This document shows, one piece after another, positions 1 to 6,153 of a stretch of DNA of 9,890 nucleotides. Where the stretch lies: contig JAKOSS010000018.1 in NCBI GenBank assembly GCA_029777145.1, positions 1 through 9,890 of the forward strand. The letters run 5' to 3'. Source of the stretch: Acidobacteriota bacterium (GTDB lineage Bacteria; Acidobacteriota; Blastocatellia; Pyrinomonadales; Pyrinomonadaceae). A program made the translations under genes and the position numbers. Under the pieces are notes generated by a model. That model was not told where the DNA came from. It ran no database searches and worked only from the letters and a program-made list of their open reading frames with translations. Numbering within the stretch: position 1 is the stretch's first letter; the number at the start of each line of letters is the position of its first letter.

Positions 1-3000
1 CCTGCGTGTTCGACCAGGCGCCTTTCTTCCTGTGATCGAGCAATCCGCGAACGATCTTCGGGATGAGATCCGACGTGTTGACGCCGAGTCCCGGCATCGC
101 CGCTTCGGTCTTCAGGAGCGCTTCGAGCAGCACGCCGTCGGCACGCCGGTTCGAGTACATGATGAGCCACGCGCCGTCGCCGTAGTCGGTGACAAAATTC
201 GCCGTGGCCGCGGTTTCGGTCGTGCGGTTCATCAGGAAGCGTTTTATCGCCTCGATCTGGGCCGTCGAGCCCTGATCATCGCCGATCACCGAGAGGATCC
301 AGCCGAGCGCCTCAAACGGCATTTTCTCGACTCCCGCCTCGAGAAGCAGCGCCTTCGCCTTCGCGACGTCCTTGTCGCCCATCATCGCGCGGACATACAG
401 CGTGTAAGCCGAGATCGTCCAGCGGACTTCTTTCGAACGGCGGTGCCATTCGTCGAAGTGCTTCTCGATGTCCTTCAAATACGGCTTCGTCCGGTCGATC
501 ATATCCTGCGGGACCTTGTAGCCCTTCGCCTTGGCCAAAGCCAGCGCGTGCGCGACATGGACCGTCAGGAACGGATATTCGTAGCGCTCGCGGCGCTGCG
601 ACCAAAGCCCGAAACTGCCGTCGGACCGCTGACGTCCCTTGAGGATGTCGATGTCTTTGGAGTAACTCGCTTCGAGCGCGGCCTTTGTCGGGAAATCCTT
701 CGACTTGAACGCCTGGAGCACGTCGCGCAACGCGGCGATCGAGATCATCCGCGATGAGATCTGCTCCGAGCATTCGTACGGATAGCGATAGAGGTAGATG
801 AACGCGTCCGTCAGCTCCTGAAGCTGCGTCGAACTGGTCGTCACCTCGAGCCCGCCGAACTGCGAATAAACGTCACCGGGCGTCTGGACAGGCTGGAAGA
901 TCGCTCCGTTCTGATCGGTCGTGCCGTACGTCGCGAACGCTTCGGTCGTCGCCGGAGTCCAGACCGGAAGGCTGATCTCGGCGGCGTCGGACCATTTGCC
1001 CGAGCTGACGGCGATCTGGAACCGCGCCGTTCCGGCGGACACGGTCGCTACCGGGAATCGGACCTCGGACCGGTCGTTCGCCTTGACGAGAACGCGTTTG
1101 CCCGCGGACGACCCGGTCGCTTCCGCTCCCGGTTCCGACAAAGCTGCGTTCGTCGCGCGGATCGCGACGTCGACCGCCATGTCCTTGTCGGTCTGGTTCT
1201 GGACCACGACCGGAAGTTCGATCTTGTCACCGAAGTTCATGAACCGCGGCGCGGACGGCCGCACCATCAGCGGCTGGCGCGCGGTCAGGTTCGATTCACC
1301 CTTGCCGAATCGTTTGCCGGAATCGACCGAAACGGCCGTTATCCGGTACCGCGTTAGATTGTCGGGCAGTTTGACGGCGACCGTCGCCTTGCCGTTAGAG
1401 TCGGTGACGACGTGCGGCGCGAAGACGGCCAGCGCGTCGAAATTCGTCCGCAAATTGATCGCCTCATCCTGATTATCACTTGGCGAATCGTCTTCCTTGT
1501 CCGCCATGACCGCAACTTCGGCAACGGCTTCCTCGGTTTTCGCCCGTGAAGACGGCGTCGCCAGCGGTCTGGGCGCCGACTTTTTGACGGCCTGATCGCG
1601 AACCTGACCGGCTCCGAGCGCTTGCCGGTTCTCGCTAATGTCTTGAGGCTTGACGTCGAGCGGATTCGCCAACAGGACGTCTTTGCGCGAATGGAAGTTC
1701 AACACGCCGTCGCCCCGCTGACCGTAAAACGCCGCGAGCGGATCGCCGATCGAATACCCGGCGAGCGCGAGGACGCTTTCATCGACGACGACCACCGCGA
1801 CTTCCGAATTCGCGACCGGTTCACCGTTCTTGTCGGTGACCGCGACGTTGACCTTCGTTTCGCCGCCCGGTTCGATCGTCGCCGTTTCGGGCTCGGCCGA
1901 AACGTTCAGTTTCCGCGAGTCGGTCGAGATCTGAAGATTGATCTGTCCCGACGCGAACGCCGGACGTTTCGCGAGCTTCGGATCGATCTCTCCCTTATCG
2001 TCGGGTCGCGGCGATGCGCCGACAAGATCGACCTGCGCGTAAATGTTCGGCAAATATCGATCCTCGAGCGGCACCCGAAGCGTGATCGACGAATCCTTGA
2101 TCGAGAAACGCTCGGTCTTGACGATCCCGCCGCGGCGAAGCGTCAGCACGCCTTCAGCCTGCGGGAACGGTGAGATGACGAGCAGTTCGGCCGTTTCACC
2201 GGCATTGAAGTCCTTCTTGTTCGGAATGATCTGCGCCTCTTCCTGTTCGACATTGCGTTTCGGCGGTGTCTTTCCGCCCGGCACCCAGATCGTGAATTCC
2301 GACTCGTTCCATCGTTCCCGATCGTCCATTACACGCGCCGACACCTTGTACTGGCCGCCGGCCTTTGCGATGAACTCGCAGGTCTGGCCTTTGTCGCCGA
2401 GCGATTCCAGGTTGCACGTCTGCTCGTCGACGGTCTTTTCCGCCCACGAGCCGTTGTCGAACGCCCAATCCTTGAGAACCGCCTTGATCTCGACGTCACG
2501 GCCGGCGACGAACTTGCCGTCGAGGTCGGTGACGATCGATTCGATCCGCATCTTCTCGCCCTTTTGGACGAACGTCCGAGGCGTCTTGATGCCGACGTAA
2601 AGATCCGACGGATGAACCATCAGGCTCGTCGAACTCGCCCACGTCTGGCGATTGACGTCCTGTACCGAAACCGACGCGCGGACGGAATACGGCCGCGGCG
2701 GATTCACGGACTCGAAATCGACCTTCAGCAAGTGCTTGCCGGATGCATCGGTGACGCCTTTGAATGTCTGCGTCGTCGACTGTCCGTACGGACGGTAGCC
2801 GCCGTAGTACTCGCCGTCGTAGTCGCCGCGGAACGATCTCCACCACGGAACCCAGGTCCCGAACGTGTAATCGTCGCGGTTGGGAGGCGTATAATTGGTC
2901 GGCGTCGCCGTCACGGTCCAGTTCGTTTCCGCGTTCCCGAGCCCGCCTCCGGCGTAGTATTTCGCCTCGACGCCGAGCATCGCGTTGCCCTTGACGAAGA

Positions 3001-5566
3001 ACGGCGCTTCGGATTCGACCTTCGCCTTGACCTCGAATTCCGGACGCCGGAATTCCTGAACCTGGAATTGATGGTTATAGCTGTACCCGCTCGCCGTGTG
3101 CAGTTCGATGTTGGCCGCGCCGAGGTTCATGTTGTCTGTCAGCTTGAACTTGAAATCGAACGCGCCGAACAGATTGACGTCCGCCGAACCTTTCGTGATC
3201 TCGTTGCCGCGCGCGTCGCGGACGATGTAGGTGACGTTTCCGCCGGCGCGGTCGCCGAGCGCCTGAATGTCGCCGAGTTTTCCGCCCTCGTAAAAGCGCA
3301 GATAGCCCTTGATCGCGACCTCTTCCTTCGGCTTGTACATTTTGCGGTCGTCAAAAACGAACCACCGCAGCGTGTCGCTGTACGACTTCTTGTACCAGTT
3401 TCCGTACTCGCTCCAGAAGTAATCCGTGTTCTCGGGCAGGAACGCGACGTCGCGGCCCTTTTTCGCGATCAGAAGGTTTTGCGCCTTTTGCGACTGCGAA
3501 TCGGGCAACGGTAATCTCAGCACGCCGTTCTCGGTCGTCGTCTGACCCGCCGCCGGCGCGATCGTTTCGGTTTCGATCGCATTTCCGTTCTCATCGACCG
3601 ATTCGACCTCCGTCTTCGGCTCGCTGCTTCCCCAGCTCCACAGCCATTCCCACCACGACTTTGTCGCCGGCTGTTCGATCACCTGCGCGACGGGTTTTGC
3701 GCCATCGCCGTTCGGTGCGATCGTCAACTCGACGCCGCTCAACGGTTTGCCGGTCTTGAGATCGGTCGCGAAACCGACCAGTTCTTCGTTGTCAACGAAC
3801 GCGTCGAGCCCGATCTGGGTCGCCTGCACCCAAGCGGTGATCTTCGTTCGGTCGTACTTGTCGCGACGGACGGTCGGTTCGATCTCGACGATCGCGCTAC
3901 CGAATCCGCCGCTGAGCGCCTCCGCGAGATCGATGCGCGTTTCGACCATCTCGTCCGGCTTGGCGGCGATCGCTTGCTGTCTGTCGATCACCAGCCGGCC
4001 CGGGATCTTCGGACGCTTCTGCTCGTCGTAGTACTGGTAGCGCATGTACGTCCGGAACGCTTCCCAATCCTGAACGCCGACCGAATAGACGCGCACCTTG
4101 ACCGCCGGCAGATTCGTCGAGTAGATCGAGTACGCCGGTTTGCCGGTCGGGTCGAGAATGACGAACGGCCCGCCCTGCGAATAAAGGTTCGGCTGCGCGG
4201 ATCCGACATTGATGGTCGCCGATCCGGGCGCGACGAGCGATTGCCCGTAAATGTCCTTGATGCCCGTATCGACGGTGATCTTGTAGGTCGTTCGGCCTTT
4301 TTTGTAGCCCGCGAAGTAGATGTAGTTGCCGGCCGGATAGATGTTCAGGCCTTCGACCGCCGGTTCGACCTTGACGAGTTCCTTCTTGAAACTCGCCGGG
4401 TCGATCGAGTTCGTGAACTGGACGTACCATTGATCGAACGGCGTGCAGTTCTTGTTTCCCTGCCAGCCGCACCAGCCGCCGACGAACTTCATCGCACCGA
4501 AGGTTCTGAATGCAAATGAGTTGTCCTTGACCGAGGTCAGCGGTCCTTCCGCCGACGGAGTTCCCTTCGGAACGGTGACCGCGATCTGCGAGTCGCCCGG
4601 AAGAGCGTCTTCAGCGAGTCCTTCGTTGGTGATCGCGCGGAACGCCATCCAACGTTTCGGCTGTGCCTGCTTTGCGTAGTAAGAAATTGTCCCGTCGGCG
4701 TCGATTTCCTGCTGGGTCGCGAGCCTGATCGCGAGCGGCTTTCCGCCGCCGGTGACGCGCAGCACCTTGAGGACCGCTTCGGGGTTGATCTCCTGATCGA
4801 ATGAAAGGAACATGAGCGCGTCGCGCCGGGTCGTTTGATTCTGCGGGATCATCTGCTCGACCGTCGGCGGCGGCGTCGTGAACGTCCACGTCACGTCTTT
4901 CTGCAATGTTTGGCCGGTCGCCGATTTCGTCCCGGCGGCGATGCGCGCCGTGAACTTCGTCGCCATCGGAAAACGCTTGTCGGTGTCGAACATCAGCGTT
5001 TTCGTACCGAGCCAGCGCCACTTCCCTTCGACTGCCGGCGTCAGTTCGACCGGCGCGTATTTCGCAGCTTCAGACTGCGAGGTGACGGCGACCATCGGTT
5101 GAGAGAACGTGACCGACAGATCGGGGGCGAGCGAAACTTCGCCTTCCGGAGAATACCGGAGCACCTCGAGAGACTGTTTGGATTGATCGGCGTCGGGTCC
5201 GATCTGCTCGGTCGCCGGAAACTTGACCGGGATCTTGTTGCCGGTCTTCGGTGCCGGCAACGTGCCGAGCCGCTTGTTGAATTCTTTGCGGTCATCGGGC
5301 TCGGACTTGATCTCGGGCAAACGCTTGAGAATCGAATCGCGGTTCCCCGCCGCGAGCGGGTCGGTCGGCGGAAGCGTCTGCTTCTCGCGAGTTTCCGCCC
5401 CCTCGACTCCTTCCGACAATCGGAATTGCAGTCCGTTCGGTAAAACTTCGTTCATATTCTGAGTGGTCTTGCCGCTGACCTTCTGGGCATTGGCGGTCAA
5501 AATAAACGGCGAGAATATATTCAAGATCAATCCGCTGAAAAGAATCCAGGCAACAGTCGTTTTCAT
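1..5566 (-). CDS. Bacterial alpha-2-macroglobulin family protein (C-terminus beyond window)
   Basis: Very large secreted protein of the alpha-2-macroglobulin (A2M) family. Family members trap attacking proteases after bait cleavage, using a Cys-Gln thioester. The frame stays open from the ATG at 5566 to the left edge (1855 codons visible). Seen in order: signal peptide with predicted cleavage after TANA (residue 27) and no lipobox cysteine; a bacterial MG1-like segment (RYSPEGEV near 136, WRWLGTKTLMF near 187); an MG2-type domain with FDDRKMYKP near 740; the strand EFRRPEFEV near 835; an A2M_N_2 segment with VVVDESVLAL near 1250-1280; a charged linker at about 1294-1366 that is the likely bait region; the A2M/MG7 domain (NFDALAVFAPHV, LPDNLTRYRITA) from about 1370; and YPYECSEQ with Cys1599 and Gln1602, the thioester. 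The helical thioester domain then runs off the edge. A good Shine-Dalgarno supports the start. The absence of a lipobox suggests a periplasmic or secreted form rather than a YfhM-like lipoprotein. The usual partner PbpC is not in view. Confidence 0.95.
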   Translation of the reverse strand, partial: MKTTVAWILFSGLILNIFSPFILTANAQKVSGKTTQNMNEVLPNGLQFRLSEGVEGAETREKQTLPPTDPLAAGNRDSILKRLPEIKSEPDDRKEFNKRLGTLPAPKTGNKIPVKFPATEQIGPDADQSKQSLEVLRYSPEGEVSLAPDLSVTFSQPMVAVTSQSEAAKYAPVELTPAVEGKWRWLGTKTLMFDTDKRFPMATKFTARIAAGTKSATGQTLQKDVTWTFTTPPPTVEQMIPQNQTTRRDALMFLSFDQEINPEAVLKVLRVTGGGKPLAIRLATQQEIDADGTISYYAKQAQPKRWMAFRAITNEGLAEDALPGDSQIAVTVPKGTPSAEGPLTSVKDNSFAFRTFGAMKFVGGWCGWQGNKNCTPFDQWYVQFTNSIDPASFKKELVKVEPAVEGLNIYPAGNYIYFAGYKKGRTTYKITVDTGIKDIYGQSLVAPGSATINVGSAQPNLYSQGGPFVILDPTGKPAYSIYSTNLPAVKVRVYSVGVQDWEAFRTYMRYQYYDEQKRPKIPGRLVIDRQQAIAAKPDEMVETRIDLAEALSGGFGSAIVEIEPTVRRDKYDRTKITAWVQATQIGLDAFVDNEELVGFATDLKTGKPLSGVELTIAPNGDGAKPVAQVIEQPATKSWWEWLWSWGSSEPKTEVESVDENGNAIETETIAPAAGQTTTENGVLRLPLPDSQSQKAQNLLIAKKGRDVAFLPENTDYFWSEYGNWYKKSYSDTLRWFVFDDRKMYKPKEEVAIKGYLRFYEGGKLGDIQALGDRAGGNVTYIVRDARGNEITKGSADVNLFGAFDFKFKLTDNMNLGAANIELHTASGYSYNHQFQVQEFRRPEFEVKAKVESEAPFFVKGNAMLGVEAKYYAGGGLGNAETNWTVTATPTNYTPPNRDDYTFGTWVPWWRSFRGDYDGEYYGGYRPYGQSTTQTFKGVTDASGKHLLKVDFESVNPPRPYSVRASVSVQDVNRQTWASSTSLMVHPSDLYVGIKTPRTFVQKGEKMRIESIVTDLDGKFVAGRDVEIKAVLKDWAFDNGSWAEKTVDEQTCNLESLGDKGQTCEFIAKAGGQYKVSARVMDDRERWNESEFTIWVPGGKTPPKRNVEQEEAQIIPNKKDFNAGETAELLVISPFPQAEGVLTLRRGGIVKTERFSIKDSSITLRVPLEDRYLPNIYAQVDLVGASPRPDDKGEIDPKLAKRPAFASGQINLQISTDSRKLNVSAEPETATIEPGGETKVNVAVTDKNGEPVANSEVAVVVVDESVLALAGYSIGDPLAAFYGQRGDGVLNFHSRKDVLLANPLDVKPQDISENRQALGAGQVRDQAVKKSAPRPLATPSSRAKTEEAVAEVAVMADKEDDSPSDNQDEAINLRTNFDALAVFAPHVVTDSNGKATVAVKLPDNLTRYRITAVSVDSGKRFGKGESNLTARQPLMVRPSAPRFMNFGDKIELPVVVQNQTDKDMAVDVAIRATNAALSEPGAEATGSSAGKRVLVKANDRSEVRFPVATVSAGTARFQIAVSSGKWSDAAEISLPVWTPATTEAFATYGTTDQNGAIFQPVQTPGDVYSQFGGLEVTTSSTQLQELTDAFIYLYRYPYECSEQISSRMISIAALRDVLQAFKSKDFPTKAALEASYSKDIDILKGRQRSDGSFGLWSQRRERYEYPFLTVHVAHALALAKAKGYKVPQDMIDRTKPYLKDIEKHFDEWHRRSKEVRWTISAYTLYVRAMMGDKDVAKAKALLLEAGVEKMPFEALGWILSVIGDDQGSTAQIEAIKRFLMNRTTETAATANFVTDYGDGAWLIMYSNRRADGVLLEALLKTEAAMPGLGVNTSDLIPKIVRGLLDHRKKGAWSNTQ
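761..784 (-). other. Thioester motif YPYECSEQ of the A2M protein
   Basis: Codons read Y-P-Y-E-C-S-E-Q with the Cys codon at 770-772 (Cys1599) and the Gln codon at 761-763 (Gln1602). C-x-E-Q is the signature that forms the internal thioester in A2M and complement proteins; E. coli YfhM has CLEQ. Because Cys and Gln are both present, this copy should be able to attach covalently to its target, unlike YfaS-type relatives that lack the motif. Confidence 0.9.
1294..1686 (-). other. Candidate bait region plus start of the A2M (MG7) domain
   Basis: Sub-region of the A2M gene, roughly residues 1294-1424. The first part (about 1294-1366) is low in predicted structure and rich in Lys, Arg, Ala, Pro, Glu and Asp (for example QAVKKSAPRPLATPSSRAK and a DKEDDSPSDNQDEA tail). 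It lies exactly between the VDESVLAL segment and the NFDALAVFAPHV segment, where A2M proteins carry the protease-sensitive bait. Many Lys/Arg positions would be accessible to trypsin-like proteases. The placement is seen in the sequence; the bait role is inferred from family architecture. Confidence 0.6.
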
Positions 5567-5575
5567 TGTTTTCTT

Positions 5576-5580
5576 CCTCC
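5576..5580 (-). promoter_or_regulatory. Ribosome binding site of the A2M gene
   Basis: On the minus strand GGAGG lies nine bases before the ATG at 5566. The match to the 16S tail and the immediate start of a typical signal peptide (MKTTVAWILF) fix this start. Confidence 0.85.
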
Positions 5581-5638
5581 CGCGGTTCTCCCGGGGCGAG
5601 TGATAAAAAGGGAAAATCGGCGCGTAACTATCATACAA

Positions 5639-5666
5639 ATTATGCTCTGAAAGCGGTTTACAAGAA
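5639..5666 (-). promoter_or_regulatory. Possible promoter of the A2M gene
   Basis: On the minus strand TTCTTG (5661-5666) and CATAAT (5639-5644) are separated by 16 bases, about 70 bases upstream of the ATG. A second -10-like hexamer, TATGAT, lies at 5630-5635. The region is more AT-rich than its surroundings. This is a consensus match by eye only. Confidence 0.35.
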
Positions 5667-5952
5667 AGTCGCTCTCGGTGGTTGAACGCTCGCGCCGAAT
5701 AATTCTTGCGCGCTTGGCTGCATTTCCCGAAGCGGCGGCCGTGCCGGTCCGGATTCGTCGCCGTTTCGGTAAACACCGACCCGCGGATCGATCGTTGACG
5801 GCGATATTTTCCGGATCCCAAGTGCGTCAATTCAAGTATTTTCGACACATCTGGTCGCGGTCGCACAAGCGCGAAGGTTCGCAATTTCCGAGGGAAATGA
5901 ACTTGCAAGAAGAAATTTCCGCTGTTCGCTCAAACAATTAGCCGAATTTTTG

Positions 5953-5981
5953 TTGTGTTTTTTGAAAATTAAGGTTAGATT
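5953..5981 (+). promoter_or_regulatory. Candidate promoter of the first P-domain gene
   Basis: TTGTGT (5953-5958) and TAGATT (5976-5981) are 17 bases apart. The same layout, TCGTGT-17-TAGACT, stands before the second gene copy at 8160-8188, within a shared core that includes GGTTAGA. Conservation between copies that are otherwise diverged here makes it more credible than a single consensus match. It would give a leader of about 165 bases. Confidence 0.45.
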
Positions 5982-6025
5982 CCTCAAGAAGCGTTCACGC
6001 TATTTGTATAGAGCTAAAGGCTTTT

Positions 6026-6061
6026 GTGTCGCTTGCCGGGACATGGAATCGGCGAGGACAC
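6026..6061 (+). promoter_or_regulatory. Strong hairpin in the first leader
   Basis: GTGTC (6026-6030) and CTTGCCG (6032-6038) pair with CGGCGAG (6050-6056) and GACAC (6057-6061). This makes a 12-bp stem with one bulged G at 6031, one G-U pair and an 11-base loop. GGC (6019-6021) can also close against GCC (6071-6073). It is not followed by a T-run, so it is not a terminator. It sits inside the untranslated leader between the candidate promoter and the start codon. I do not recognise it as a known riboswitch. Confidence 0.5.
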
Positions 6062-6090
6062 TTTTGGGATGCCGGTATTTCTCTATTGCA

Positions 6091-6111
6091 GCGGATCCGT
6101 GCGAGGTCCGC
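6091..6111 (+). promoter_or_regulatory. Conserved leader hairpin, copy 1
   Basis: GCGGA...TCCGC pair with an inner CC/GG, giving a 7-bp stem with one bulged T and a 6-base loop. The 21 bases are identical in the leader of the second gene (8309-8329). Bases 6092-6098 can alternatively pair with 6144-6150, which overlaps the Shine-Dalgarno, so two exclusive folds are possible. Confidence 0.5.
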
Positions 6112-6138
6112 GCTGTTCAACTCAATCGCGATATTCAG

Positions 6139-6145
6139 AAGGAGG
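6139..6145 (+). promoter_or_regulatory. Ribosome binding site of the first P-domain gene
   Basis: AAGGAGG ends eight bases before the ATG at 6154. It decides the start against a longer in-frame reading from a TTG at 5950, which lacks such a site and would place a non-signal-like segment in front of the signal peptide. Confidence 0.9.
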
Positions 6146-6153
6146 ATCTGATC

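Larger units (their letters stand above)
5567..5952. other. Divergent intergenic region, no gene seen
   Basis: This stretch separates the A2M gene from the divergent P-domain gene. It holds the A2M ribosome binding site and a possible A2M promoter. An open frame at 5678-5941 (+) starts with GTG, shows no ribosome binding site I can see and has an Arg/Ser-rich composition typical of chance frames, so I do not call it a gene. I see no clear operator palindrome. Confidence 0.6.

Noticed and set aside
32..4519. Many plus-strand open frames of 180-316 codons opposite the A2M gene
   Set aside because: They are Arg-rich shadows of a GC-rich gene on the other strand; the minus-strand frame gives a continuous A2M protein with known motifs.
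5678..5941. 87-codon open frame in the divergent intergenic region
   Set aside because: GTG start without a visible ribosome binding site, Arg/Ser-rich composition, no motif, and it would overlap the promoter region.
5950..6153. In-frame N-terminal extension of the first P-domain gene from a TTG
   Set aside because: The strong ribosome binding site and the signal peptide begin at 6154. The only two differences to copy 2 in the shared 66 leader bases fall at first codon positions and would change residues, so there is no sign of coding selection; copy 2 has no ATG or GTG in this frame upstream.
5985..6153. Leader as a cyclic di-GMP-I riboswitch
   Set aside because: A few fragments look similar (for example GACGCAA and GCC elements in the second leader), but the order and the conserved core are not met and the two leaders do not agree; I leave the class open.
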